Positions 1-6,996 are shown, numbered from the stretch's first letter. The stretch: DNA of 9,834 nt from Actinomycetota bacterium (GCA_003140115.1 PLIQ01000139.1:1-9834); one strand, 5' to 3'. Numbers and translations: made by a program. The notes: a model not told the origin generated them from the letters alone.

Positions 1-18
1 GGGGAAATCAAGGCTCAT
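1..18 (-). CDS. Possible start of a leftward gene, cut by the window edge
   Basis: On the minus strand an ATG at 18-16 opens a frame reading M-S-L-D-F-P before the window ends. A TACCAT hexamer (26-31) lies 7 nt upstream, the spacing expected of a leaderless actinobacterial promoter. No Shine-Dalgarno sequence is visible. It would follow the HTH/discoidin gene after a 57-nt gap. Six residues cannot identify a product, so this is only a candidate start. Confidence 0.3.
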
Positions 19-75
19 GGACATGATGGTAAGTCGCGTTCCGCACCCGCGGCATCGGCCCGGTTGAGCAGGGTC
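19..75 (-). promoter_or_regulatory. Candidate leaderless promoter for the left-edge gene
   Basis: TACCAT at 26-31 (minus strand) fits the TANNNT -10 consensus and is 7 nt from the ATG at 18. I see no -35 TTGACA-like hexamer and no terminator for the gene ending at 76. The rest of this stretch shows nothing further. Confidence 0.3.
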
Positions 76-1062
76 TTAGCGCTGGCCCTGGACCGTGATC
101 CGGTAGACGTTGACCTGATAGGTGCCGGCCGGGTCGGGCGGCAGCTTGGTGAACCAGACGAGCAGGTAGCGGGCGTGAACCGGGGTGCCGAGCCGCAGCG
201 TCAGCGTACCGCTGGCGGTCGAGGAAGCCACCGGCGGCAGGTCGGCCAGCACCGGCTGGCTTCCGGCCCGCAACTGGAGGCTGGCGCCCGCGGCACCGCC
301 GAGCGAGAGCCGCACCGAGGAGATCGTGACCGGACGGCCCATGTCGAGCAGCAGGCCGGTGCCCGCCTGCATGTCCCCGAAGTCCGCGGTGGCGTACCAG
401 TCGCTGTACCAGGGCGTGGCCGGGTCCCCCGCGATCGCGAGCGCGGCCCGCTGCGGGTCGTCACCGTCGGCGGTCCCGGCCGGGCCGAAGGCGGTCACCT
501 GGGCCGGGGTCAGGGCCCGGACCGCCACCGGGCTGGCCGACGCGGTCGCGGTCGGGCTGGCCTGCGCGCTGCTGGCCTTCGCGATGCCGGTCTGGACGCT
601 GGGCGTGGTGGCCGACACCGCCGCGGGCTGGCCGGCGTGGGTCGGCCGCTGGCCCGAGGCGTCGGCCGCGCGCTGGGTCTTGCCGACTCCGGAGGCGAAC
701 TTGTAGCCGGCGAAGCCGATCACGGCCAGCACCAGGACGGCCAGGGCGGCCGTCCACCGGACCCGGCGCCGCTCGCGCTTCCTGACCGGCAGGACGGGCT
801 GGAAGGCCTCGGCCGCGGTCATCTCCTGGGCGGACCGCCACGTCTGGTCGAACTCCTCGATCAGCGACGCGGGACCGGTGCCCACCGCCTCGGCGATGGC
901 GCGGATATGACCCCGGGCGTAGAAGTCACCGCCGCAGGCCGCGTAGTCGTCCTGCTCGATGCCCTCGATGATGTTCTCCCGGACCCGGGTGCGCGCGCTG
1001 ACCTCGGCGATGGACAGACCGGCATGGCGACGGGCCGCGGCCAGTGTCGCGCCGATGCTCAC
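76..1062 (-). CDS. RodZ-like HTH protein with one TM helix and discoidin-like C-terminus
   Basis: This is a predicted single-pass membrane protein of 328 aa. Residues about 3-70 form an Xre/RodZ-type helix-turn-helix (IGATLAAARRHAGLSIAEVS, then a region with DDYAACGGDFYARGHIRAIA, typical of the HTH_25 domain). A basic cluster (RKRERRR) precedes a TM helix at about 103-123. An Ala/Ser/Thr/Pro-rich linker follows to about 180, then a beta-rich domain (183-328) with GTGLLLDMGRPVTISSVRL and ARYLLVWFTKLPP motifs. Such discoidin/F5-8C-like domains occur at the C-termini of actinobacterial kinases and MviN/MurJ proteins. The GTG at 1062 is chosen because GGGAGG (1068-1073) sits 5 nt upstream; an upstream ATG at 1122 lacks one. 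The basic residues before the TM put the HTH in the cytoplasm and the C-domain outside. A role in cell shape or envelope is inferred from the domain plan. The gene lies 88 nt after purE. Confidence 0.8.
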   Translation of the reverse strand: MSIGATLAAARRHAGLSIAEVSARTRVRENIIEGIEQDDYAACGGDFYARGHIRAIAEAVGTGPASLIEEFDQTWRSAQEMTAAEAFQPVLPVRKRERRRVRWTAALAVLVLAVIGFAGYKFASGVGKTQRAADASGQRPTHAGQPAAVSATTPSVQTGIAKASSAQASPTATASASPVAVRALTPAQVTAFGPAGTADGDDPQRAALAIAGDPATPWYSDWYATADFGDMQAGTGLLLDMGRPVTISSVRLSLGGAAGASLQLRAGSQPVLADLPPVASSTASGTLTLRLGTPVHARYLLVWFTKLPPDPAGTYQVNVYRITVQGQR

Positions 1063-1124
1063 GCCCGCCTCCCAGGCTGACCGACCGATTCCCCTTCCGG
1101 CAAAGGGCTGCCGAGGGAGCATGC

Positions 1125-1143
1125 CCGGATCCGGCGGATTCTA
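1125..1143 (-). promoter_or_regulatory. Candidate promoter/operator of the HTH-discoidin gene
   Basis: On the minus strand TAGAAT (1138-1143) is a good -10 hexamer, directly followed by a perfect 10-bp palindrome CCGGATCCGG (1125-1134) near the expected transcription start. No clear -35 is visible. A weak 5-bp hairpin (CCCTT/AAGGG, 1092-1107) lies in the leader, without a U tract. The gene could therefore be transcribed separately from purKE. Confidence 0.35.
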
Positions 1144-1150
1144 AGCCGGT

Positions 1151-1663
1151 TCACCCGGCAGCCCGGCGATCACGCAGCGCGGCGCCCTTGGCCCGGGCCT
1201 GGTCGGCCAGGTGCGCGGCGAACGAGACGAGCCGGGCACGCAGCGCCGCGGCGGCCGGGTCCTCGGCGGCGGCGAGGATGCGGACGGCGAGCAGGCCGGC
1301 GTTGCGCGCGCCGCCGATCGCGACGGTCGCGACCGGGATCCCGGCTGGCATCTGGACGATCGACAGCAGCGAGTCCAGGCCGTCCAGGGCGGCCAGCGGA
1401 ACGGGGACGCCGATGACGGGCAGCGGCGTGACCGAGGCCAGCATGCCCGGCAGGTGCGCGGCGCCGCCCGCGCCCGCGATGATCACCCGCAGGCCGCGGT
1501 CGGCCGCCGACGACCCGTACTCGATCATGTCCCGCGGCATCCGGTGCGCCGACACCACGTCCGCCTCGTACGGGACGGCGAACTCGTCAAGCGCCGCAGC
1601 CGCGGCCTGCATGACCGGCCAGTCCGAGTCGCTGCCCATGACGATCCCCACCACCGGGTTCAC
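1151..1663 (-). CDS. purE: N5-carboxyaminoimidazole ribonucleotide mutase (PurE, class I)
   Basis: PurE moves the carboxyl group of N5-CAIR to carbon 4 to give CAIR in de novo purine synthesis. The 170-aa protein has all class I landmarks: GSDSDW near residues 10-15, SAHRMP (38-43, carrying the conserved histidine), [12 protein letters not shown] (63-74), and the P-V-I-G-V-P segment around 82-87. The length is normal for the family. The GTG start at 1663 has an AGGAGG (1671-1676) 7 nt upstream and overlaps the purK stop in a GTGA, so the pair is translationally coupled. The C-terminal tail is basic (RARAKG-like, RDRRAAG). A much longer upstream extension of this frame runs over purK in another frame and is not coding. 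Confidence 0.96.
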   Translation of the reverse strand: MNPVVGIVMGSDSDWPVMQAAAAALDEFAVPYEADVVSAHRMPRDMIEYGSSAADRGLRVIIAGAGGAAHLPGMLASVTPLPVIGVPVPLAALDGLDSLLSIVQMPAGIPVATVAIGGARNAGLLAVRILAAAEDPAAAALRARLVSFAAHLADQARAKGAALRDRRAAG

Positions 1664-2865
1664 GGGCCGTCCTCCTGGCCCCAGCGCAGGTAGCTGGCGG
1701 CCCGGCGGGCCCGGTCCGCGAGTTCGGCCGGGTCGCGGTGGCTCCGGTCGGCGGTCACCGTGACGTGGCCGATCTTGCGGCCGGGACGAACCGGCTTGCC
1801 GTACATGTGCACCTTGACCGCCGGGTCGCCGGCCATCACGTGGATATACCGGTCGTAGACATCGTCGTCGTCGCCGCCCAGCACGTTGGCCATTACGGTC
1901 ACCGGCGCGGCCTGCGCCGGCGACCCGAGCGGCAGGTCCAGGACGGCCCGCAGGTGCTGCTCGAACTGGGAGGTGACCGCGCCCTCGATGGTCCAGTGGC
2001 CGCAGTTGTGCGGGCGCATGGCCAGTTCGTTGACCAGCAGCCCGCGTGAGGTCTGGAACAGCTCCACCGCGAGCAGCCCGGTCACGTCCAGCTCGGCGGC
2101 GATCCGCAGCGCCAGCTCCTGCGCTTGCACCGCCAGTTCGTCGGCCAGCCCCGGCGCGGGAGCGATCACCTCGCGGCAGATGCCGTCCCGCTGGACGGTC
2201 TGCACCACCGGGTACACCGCCCCCTGCCGGTGCGGCGAGCGGGCCGCGAGCACGGCCAGCTCGCGCTCGAACGCGACGTACTCCTCGGCGATCAGCGCCA
2301 GGCCGTGCGCGAGGACGGCCTGGGCTTCGTCCGCCGAGGCGCACACCCAGACGCCCTTGCCGTCGTAACCGCCGCTGACCGCCTTCAGCACCACCGGCCA
2401 CGACCCGGCCGCGAACGCCTCCACCTCGGCGATCCCGTTCACCGGCGTGAACCGCGGGCAGTCGATGCCCAGGCCGGCCAGCCGCTCCCGCATGGCCAGC
2501 TTGTCCTGGGTGAAACGCAGCGCCGCGGCGGCGGGCCGGACCGGGACGCCCGCCTGCTCGAGGGCGGCCAGGTGCTCGCCTGGCACGTGTTCGTGGTCGA
2601 AGGTGAGCACGTCGCACCCGGCGGCGAAGTCGCGCAGGTCAGCCAGGGAGCGGTAGTCCCCGAGCTGCGTCCCGGCGGCCACCTGGGCGGCGCTGTCGGT
2701 CGCCGAGCCGGCCAGGACGCGGAATCCGACGCCCAGGCCGTTGGCCGCCTGGGCGGTCATCCGGGCCAGCTGGCCGGCGCCCACCATGCCGACCACGGGC
2801 ACCACGGGGTCCCCGCCCCGGGTGGCGCGGGGCGGCGCGCCGGGTACTTCCAGGGAGCTGGTCAC
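1660..2865 (-). CDS. purK: N5-carboxyaminoimidazole ribonucleotide synthase (PurK)
   Basis: This ATP-grasp enzyme makes N5-CAIR from AIR, bicarbonate and ATP and passes it to PurE, encoded just downstream. In the 401-aa product, the N-terminal PurK motif [11 protein letters not shown] is at 26-36, the actinobacterial FDHEHVP near 89-95, the ATP-grasp lid [11 protein letters not shown] at 161-171, and the signature [12 protein letters not shown] at 279-290. The C-terminal lobe ends with KIGHVTV near 364-370. The GTG at 2865 is preferred: a TAGGGT hexamer lies 7 nt upstream (leaderless arrangement), and farther upstream starts would overlap that promoter. The N-terminus has about 20 extra, Pro/Arg/Gly-rich residues before the core, so a slightly later start is possible. 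The last codons overlap purE. Confidence 0.95.
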   Translation of the reverse strand: MTSSLEVPGAPPRATRGGDPVVPVVGMVGAGQLARMTAQAANGLGVGFRVLAGSATDSAAQVAAGTQLGDYRSLADLRDFAAGCDVLTFDHEHVPGEHLAALEQAGVPVRPAAAALRFTQDKLAMRERLAGLGIDCPRFTPVNGIAEVEAFAAGSWPVVLKAVSGGYDGKGVWVCASADEAQAVLAHGLALIAEEYVAFERELAVLAARSPHRQGAVYPVVQTVQRDGICREVIAPAPGLADELAVQAQELALRIAAELDVTGLLAVELFQTSRGLLVNELAMRPHNCGHWTIEGAVTSQFEQHLRAVLDLPLGSPAQAAPVTVMANVLGGDDDDVYDRYIHVMAGDPAVKVHMYGKPVRPGRKIGHVTVTADRSHRDPAELADRARRAASYLRWGQEDGP

Positions 2866-2878
2866 GGTCCGTACCCTA
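2866..2878 (-). promoter_or_regulatory. Leaderless-type promoter of purK
   Basis: TAGGGT at 2873-2878 (minus strand) matches the TANNNT -10 consensus and lies exactly 7 nt before the GTG at 2865. Transcription would begin on or next to the start codon. No strong Shine-Dalgarno is present, which agrees with a leaderless mRNA. No TTGACA-like -35 is seen. Confidence 0.5.
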
Positions 2879-2955
2879 CGTGACCGGTGGCACGCAGGTG
2901 AGGAGGACAGGAACCACGGGTCGTTCGGCATAAATATGGAAGCCTGGCGGGGCGA

Positions 2956-2965
2956 AAGTTAACTT
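2956..2965. promoter_or_regulatory. Palindrome in the purK/permease divergent region
   Basis: AAGTTAACTT is a perfect 10-bp palindrome in an otherwise GC-rich intergenic region between purK and the NCS1 permease. Its position 30-90 bp from both predicted transcription starts would suit an operator shared by the two. The regulator is unknown and nothing in the sequence names it. Confidence 0.35.
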
Positions 2966-2995
2966 CGGGGATACACCGGGCCGGGGTCGCGGATC

Positions 2996-3018
2996 TATGA
3001 TCACGGCAACCGAAGGAG
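2996..3018 (+). promoter_or_regulatory. Candidate -10 and ribosome binding site of the permease gene
   Basis: TATGAT (2996-3001) is a near-consensus -10 hexamer, followed by AAGGAG (3013-3018), a strong Shine-Dalgarno 7 nt before the ATG at 3026. The leader would be only about 15-20 nt. The -35 region has no recognisable TTGACA. The Shine-Dalgarno is certain enough to fix the start; the -10 is less sure. Confidence 0.5.
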
Positions 3019-3025
3019 CAGGCTG

Positions 3026-4450
3026 ATGGCAACACGCGACCAGGACGTTACCCACGGCAGCGGCGCGGAAGCGGGCGTGCTGGTCCGCGAGGGCAGTTAC
3101 GGCAGCCAGGTCATGACCGTCGAGCCGGGCGGCGCGGAATTTATCCCGCTGAACGAGCGGCACGGCCGGCCGATCCAGCTGTTCTGGACCTGGACCTCGC
3201 CGAACATGGAGTTCGCCACGATCTTCGTCGGCGTGCTCGCGGTGTCGGTGTTCGGCATGGGCTTCTGGTCGGCGGCGCTGGCCCTCATCCTGGGTAGCGC
3301 GATCGGCGGCGTGACCCAGGGCATCTTGTCCCTGCGCGGCCCGAAGTACGGGGTGCCGCAGATGGTGCTGAGCCGCCTCGGGTTCGGCTACTGGGGCAAC
3401 GCGCTGCCCGCCGGGCTGAACGCGGTCACCGCGGGCATCGGCTGGTTCGCGGTCAACAGCGTCAGCGGCGCGCTGGCGCTTAACGTGCTGACCCACCTGC
3501 CGCAGGTACTCTGCCTGCTCATCGTCGTGGCGCTGCAGGTGGTGGTCGCCTTCTTCGGCTACAACCTGGTGCACCTGTTCGAACGGTACGCCTTCCCTAT
3601 CCTGACCGTGATCTTCCTTATCGCGTCCGGTGTCGTGCTGAGCAAGGCCCACCCCGGCGCCACCCACCACACGTTTCCGGGCGCGTTCCTGCTGACGTTC
3701 GGCGCGTCGTTCGGCTACGCGGTCGGCTGGAACCCGTACGCGGCGGACTACACCCGCTACTTCAGGCCGGATGCCAGCAGGCGCGGCATCGCCTGGTGGT
3801 CCGGGAGCGGGCTGTTCCTGTCCTGCGCGCTGCTCGAGATCGTGGGCGCGGCCGTCGGCACCGCGGTCAGCGCGGACAAGGCGACCGCCGGTCCCGGCGG
3901 CATGACCAGCCTGCTGGCCACCCCGCTGGCCGACCTGACGCTGCTGGCCATCGCGCTCGGCGCGGTCTCGGCCAACGTGCTCAACATCTACTCCGGCGCG
4001 CTGTCCTTCACCGCGATCGGCATCAAGCTGCCGCTGTCGCTGCGGCGGGCGATCGTCGCGCTGGGGTTCGGCATCATCGGGTTCTTCCTGGCCTGGTACG
4101 GGCTGTCCAATGTAAGCAAGTACGAGAACTTCCTGCTGATCATCGCGTACTGGATCGCGCCGTGGCTGGCCGTGTACTTCTGCGACCTGTGGCTGCGGCG
4201 CAACCCGGACGAGGCGCTGCTGTTCTGGACGCGGCGGACGAACTGGGCTGGGCCGGTGGCCATGCTCGTCGGCATGGGCATCTCGATCTGGCTGTTCTCC
4301 AACCAGACCGAGTACGTGGGCGTGGTGCCGACCCATGTGCCGTCGGTCGGAGACCTGACCTTTGAGGCCGGCTTCCTGATCACCGCGGTGGTGTACCTTG
4401 GCTGGCACGCCGTGGCCCGGACCGGGCGGGAGAACACGCTGGCGGGCTGA
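3026..4450 (+). CDS. NCS1-family nucleobase:cation symporter (cytosine/purine permease-like)
   Basis: This is an integral membrane transporter of 474 aa, a usual size for the purine-cytosine permease (NCS1) family, with about 12 hydrophobic segments. Family features seen are GPKYGVPQMVLSRLGFGYWGN (105-125, starting near TM3), FGYNLVHLFERYAFPILT (177-194) and NPYAADYTRYF (236-246, the conserved region after TM6). The N-terminal 50 residues are hydrophilic and cytoplasmic. The family imports nucleobases or related compounds with H+ or Na+; the substrate (cytosine, purine, allantoin, hydantoin) cannot be read from the sequence. Divergence from purKE supports a purine or pyrimidine base. The start is fixed by AAGGAG 7 nt upstream. 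Confidence 0.9.
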   Translation: MATRDQDVTHGSGAEAGVLVREGSYGSQVMTVEPGGAEFIPLNERHGRPIQLFWTWTSPNMEFATIFVGVLAVSVFGMGFWSAALALILGSAIGGVTQGILSLRGPKYGVPQMVLSRLGFGYWGNALPAGLNAVTAGIGWFAVNSVSGALALNVLTHLPQVLCLLIVVALQVVVAFFGYNLVHLFERYAFPILTVIFLIASGVVLSKAHPGATHHTFPGAFLLTFGASFGYAVGWNPYAADYTRYFRPDASRRGIAWWSGSGLFLSCALLEIVGAAVGTAVSADKATAGPGGMTSLLATPLADLTLLAIALGAVSANVLNIYSGALSFTAIGIKLPLSLRRAIVALGFGIIGFFLAWYGLSNVSKYENFLLIIAYWIAPWLAVYFCDLWLRRNPDEALLFWTRRTNWAGPVAMLVGMGISIWLFSNQTEYVGVVPTHVPSVGDLTFEAGFLITAVVYLGWHAVARTGRENTLAG

Positions 4451-4496
4451 GCGCGGCGCGGGCTGAGCTCCGGGCGGTTTGAGAGGGGCGGCTCAG
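4442..4496 (+). terminator. Weak candidate terminator after the permease
   Basis: CTGAGC (4463-4468) and GCTCAG (4491-4496) can form a 6-bp stem with a 22-nt loop just past the permease stop. There is no U tract. The stop codon itself lies in an exact 11-bp direct repeat, GCGGGCTGAGC, at 4442-4452 and 4458-4468. Termination here is only possible. Confidence 0.25.
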
Positions 4497-4528
4497 GGAA
4501 GAGTAAGCCGGCACCCAGGCGTAGCCGG

Positions 4529-4604
4529 TAGCATGTGCGGGTCTTGCTTGAAGCCTGCCGGGGGTTTGCGCAGGCCGCTCCTGACGTCGTACATGCCGAA
4601 AGGA
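4529..4604 (+). promoter_or_regulatory. Candidate -10 and ribosome binding site of the GtrA-family gene
   Basis: TAGCAT (4529-4534) could be a -10 element, with no clear -35. AAAGGA (4599-4604) is a good Shine-Dalgarno 9 nt before the ATG at 4614 and decides that start over in-frame ATGs at 4479 and 4593. The rest of the 163-nt gap shows no further structure. Confidence 0.4.
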
Positions 4605-4613
4605 CCCTTTTCT

Positions 4614-5234
4614 ATGCCCAGGATGGCAAGCCTCCGCAAGCGCTTGACCGACCTGATCCCGGAACTGGCAAGGTTCGGCGTGGTCGGGCTGATCGGGTCG
4701 GTCATCGACCTGGGCGGCGCGGACTACCTGCACATCCACATGGGCATCGGGCCCCTGGTGGCCAAGGCGGCCTCGATTGCCGCGGCCACGGTGATCACCT
4801 ATCTGGGCAGCCGGTTCTGGACCTTCCGGCACCGGGTCAACCAGGCGCTGCTGCGCGAGGGCCTGCTGTTCGTAGTGCTGAACATCATCGGCCTGGCCAT
4901 CGCCGAGGTCGTGATCGCGGCCACCACGTACGGGCTCGACATGAAGTCGGAGCTGGCCTACAACGGGGCCAGCGTGGTCGGCACCGGGCTGGCGACGATC
5001 TTCCGGTACTTCTCGTACAAGAAGTGGGTCTTCCTGGCGGGCGCACCCGGCACCGTGGTGGCGGCCGGAGAGGCGGCGGTGTCCGGGATCGTCGACTCGG
5101 CCGAGACGAGCCCGGTGGGTGTGGCGCTGACGGGTGCCGGTGACGGGCCGCCGTGGGAGGAGCTCGAGCCGCCCGGCTACTCCCCCGCTTGGGAGCACCT
5201 CGAGCCGGCCGACTCCGACGGCGGGCGCCGCTGA
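4614..5234 (+). CDS. GtrA-family membrane protein with acidic C-terminal tail
   Basis: This is a four-TM membrane protein of the GtrA/DPMS family, whose members are thought to flip polyprenyl-phosphate-linked sugars or otherwise serve cell-surface glycan synthesis. In the 206-aa product, ELARFGVVGLIGSVIDLGG (17-35) is the typical first helix, SRFWTF (66-71) the signature after helix 2, and RYFSYKKWVF (131-140) the usual close of the domain. The first 140 residues match the family length. The remaining 65 form a soluble, Gly/Ala/Glu-rich tail ending in two W-E-x-L-E-P repeats (181-186 and 193-198, period 12). In mycobacteria a GtrA-like gene also neighbours purK/purE (Rv3277 beside Rv3276c/Rv3275c), so this linkage is old. 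The ATG at 4614 is supported by AAAGGA. The glycan substrate is unknown. Confidence 0.88.
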   Translation: MPRMASLRKRLTDLIPELARFGVVGLIGSVIDLGGADYLHIHMGIGPLVAKAASIAAATVITYLGSRFWTFRHRVNQALLREGLLFVVLNIIGLAIAEVVIAATTYGLDMKSELAYNGASVVGTGLATIFRYFSYKKWVFLAGAPGTVVAAGEAAVSGIVDSAETSPVGVALTGAGDGPPWEELEPPGYSPAWEHLEPADSDGGRR

Positions 5235-5246
5235 CGCTTGTCAGCG
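5229..5246. terminator. Hairpin between convergent genes, likely shared terminator
   Basis: CGCTGAC-GCTT-GTCAGCG forms a perfect 7-bp stem with a 4-nt loop. It overlaps the GtrA stop codon (5232-5234) and ends 5 nt before the histidine kinase stop (5251-5253). It reads the same on both strands and could end transcription from each side. There is no U tract on either side, so its strength is uncertain. Confidence 0.55.
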
Positions 5247-5250
5247 CTCA

Positions 5251-6255
5251 CTAGGCGGGGCCGCGGACCGGCTGGGTGCCGGGCCGCAGCGGGTGCCGGG
5301 GCAGGAACACCCCGAACGTGGCGGGATTGGCCTTGACCAGCACGACCCGGCCGCCGTCGGCGGCGGCCATGGTCCGGGCCAGCGCCAGGCCTAGCCCGGT
5401 GCCCTCGGGGCGGCCGCTGACGCTCCGCTCGAAGATGCGCGAAACCAGGTCCGGCGGGACGCCGTTACCCTCGTCCCGGACCTCGATCACCACCGACCGC
5501 GCGCTCTGCGAGGTCTGGATGGTCACCGTGCCGCCGCCGTGCATCAGCGCGTTGTCCAGCAGGGTCGCGAGCACCTGGGCCAGTCCGCCGGGAGTGACGT
5601 GGGCCTGCAGGTCGCGCACGCCGATGACGACCAGCTTGCGCCGGGCCCGGCGGAACGCGGGCTCCCACTCCACGACCTGCTGTTGCACGATCTCGTCGAT
5701 GCCGGTCAGCTCGGCCGAGGCCGCGGTCGCCCGGCGGGCCGGGCTGAGCAGCTGGGTGACGACGTCGGCGAGGCGTTCGGCCTGGGCCAGGGCGGCGCTG
5801 CCCTCTTCGCGCACCACGTCGGGGTCGTCCGCGGCGGCGATCATCTCCTCCAGCCGCATGGACAGCGCGGTCAGCGGGGTGCGCAGCTGGTGCGAGGCGT
5901 CCACGGCGAGCTCACCGCCCGCGGCGAGCAGGCTGGACAGGCGCCGGGCCGAGCTGTCCAGCCCGTCGGCCACCTGATCCAGATCGGCCACCCCGTACCG
6001 GCGGCCGAGCGGGCGCGGGTCCCCGGCGCCGAGCCGGGCGGCGGCTTCGGCGAGTTCCTCGACCGGCCGAGCCATCCGGCCCGCGAGCACCCCGGCCAGC
6101 CAGGCGGCCAGGGCCACCGCCCCGGCCATCAGCCCGGCCACGACGGCCACCGCGCCCGCGCCGCGCCCGGTGACGATGACCAGCGCGGGCACGCCCACCA
6201 CCAGGATCGCGGCCACCGCCACGGAGAAGATGGAGAACCATAGCCTCCTGCGCAC
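5251..6255 (-). CDS. Sensor histidine kinase with minimal extracytoplasmic loop
   Basis: This is the membrane kinase of a two-component system, partner of the regulator encoded 37 nt upstream. The protein is 334 aa. TM1 is about 7-28 and TM2 about 33-57, with only a few residues (TGRGAG) between them, so there is almost no external sensor domain. A HAMP-like linker (58-110) is followed by the H box DASHQLRTPL (119-128, phospho-acceptor His122), the N box LLDNALMHG (232-240), the G1 box DEGNG (261-265) and the G2 box GTGLGLALA (285-293). All residues needed for ATP binding and autophosphorylation are present. The start is a GTG at 6255; its ribosome site is weak, which fits coupling to the preceding gene. 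The stimulus is unknown; a membrane or cell-wall signal is suggested by the architecture. Confidence 0.93.
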   Translation of the reverse strand: MRRRLWFSIFSVAVAAILVVGVPALVIVTGRGAGAVAVVAGLMAGAVALAAWLAGVLAGRMARPVEELAEAAARLGAGDPRPLGRRYGVADLDQVADGLDSSARRLSSLLAAGGELAVDASHQLRTPLTALSMRLEEMIAAADDPDVVREEGSAALAQAERLADVVTQLLSPARRATAASAELTGIDEIVQQQVVEWEPAFRRARRKLVVIGVRDLQAHVTPGGLAQVLATLLDNALMHGGGTVTIQTSQSARSVVIEVRDEGNGVPPDLVSRIFERSVSGRPEGTGLGLALARTMAAADGGRVVLVKANPATFGVFLPRHPLRPGTQPVRGPA

Positions 6256-6292
6256 GGCTCAGCCCGCAGTCGCCGCGAGGGCCCCGTCCGGG

Positions 6293-6964
6293 CTAGTCGC
6301 CGCGTTCAAAGCGGAACCCGACGCCGCGGACCGTGGTGATGTACCGGGGGCTGTGCGCGTCGTCGCCGAGCTTGCGGCGCAGCCAGGAGATGTGCATGTC
6401 GAGCGTCTTGGTGGAGGTCCACCACTTCGCGTCCCACACCTCGCGCATGATCTGCTCGCGGGTGACGACCTTGCCCGCGTCCCGCAGCAGGATCCACAGC
6501 AGGTCGAACTCCTTGGTGGTCAGGTCCAGCTCGACGTCGCCGTGCCAGGCCCGGCGCGCGTCGGGGTCGATCCGCACGCCGAGTACCGCGGAGCCCTCGG
6601 CCGTCCCGCGCCGCAGCAGGGCGCGGACCCTAGCCAGCAACTCGGCCAGCCGGAACGGCTTGGTCACGTAGTCGTCGGCGCCCGCATCCAGGCCCACCAC
6701 GGTGTCCACCTCGTCGGCGCGGGCGGTGAGGATCAGCACCGGCACCGTGTAGCCGCTGGCCCGGACCCGCCGGCAGACCTCGAGCCCGTCGAGCTCGGGC
6801 AGGCCGATGTCGAGCAAGATCAGGTCGACGCCTTCGCCGAGGGCCCGGTCCAGCGTGGCCGGCCCGTCCGCGGTGACATCCACGTCGTACCCCTCGCGGC
6901 GCAGGGCCCGGGACAGGGGCTCGGAGATGGAGGCATCGTCCTCGGCGAGCAGCACGCGAGTCAT
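6293..6964 (-). CDS. OmpR/PhoB-family response regulator
   Basis: A DNA-binding regulator of 223 aa, the standard length. The receiver domain (1-115) shows the acidic pair D9-D10, phospho-acceptor D52 in LLDIGLP, T80 and K102 in the K-P-F motif. The winged-helix effector domain (about 128-221) has LTTKEFDLLWIL, VVTREQIMREVW and TTVRGVGFRFE, as in PhoB. The ATG at 6964 opens at the conserved MTRVLLAEDD. A longer upstream frame exists but crosses the promoter and the carboxylase gene. The gene is first in an operon with the histidine kinase. It probably binds the 11-bp-spaced repeats in its own promoter and autoregulates (inference). Confidence 0.95.
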   Translation of the reverse strand: MTRVLLAEDDASISEPLSRALRREGYDVDVTADGPATLDRALGEGVDLILLDIGLPELDGLEVCRRVRASGYTVPVLILTARADEVDTVVGLDAGADDYVTKPFRLAELLARVRALLRRGTAEGSAVLGVRIDPDARRAWHGDVELDLTTKEFDLLWILLRDAGKVVTREQIMREVWDAKWWTSTKTLDMHISWLRRKLGDDAHSPRYITTVRGVGFRFERGD

Positions 6965-6989
6965 ACCTAAATAGTAAAGGAAAGGTAAA
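6965..6989 (-). promoter_or_regulatory. Promoter of the two-component operon with 11-bp-spaced repeats
   Basis: On the minus strand TACTAT (6971-6976) is a -10 element 6 nt from the ATG at 6964, a leaderless layout. TTTAC occurs at 6985-6989 and again at 6974-6978, exactly 11 bp apart. One helical turn between direct repeats is the binding pattern of OmpR/PhoB-type regulators, and the second copy overlaps the -10. The stretch is strikingly AT-rich for this genome. Confidence 0.5.
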
Positions 6990-6996
6990 ACGTTTG

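Noticed and set aside
64..1080. Long rightward reading frame over the HTH-discoidin gene
   Set aside because: It is the antisense of a clear gene, rich in Arg/Gly/Asp with no family motif, as expected from GC-rich shadow frames.
1664..2617. Long upstream extension of PurE as a fusion protein
   Set aside because: The extension runs over purK in another frame and is Arg/Gly-rich. PurE has its own GTG with AGGAGG at the expected N-terminus.
2876..4408. A 510-residue leftward frame across the permease
   Set aside because: The composition is Arg/Gln/Asp/His-rich with no domain. The opposite strand encodes a convincing 12-TM transporter with a strong SD.
4479..4613. Longer start for the GtrA protein at 4479 or 4593
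   Set aside because: The extra residues include Cys/Pro/Gly-rich sequence unlike the family, and AAAGGA lies at the right distance only for the ATG at 4614.
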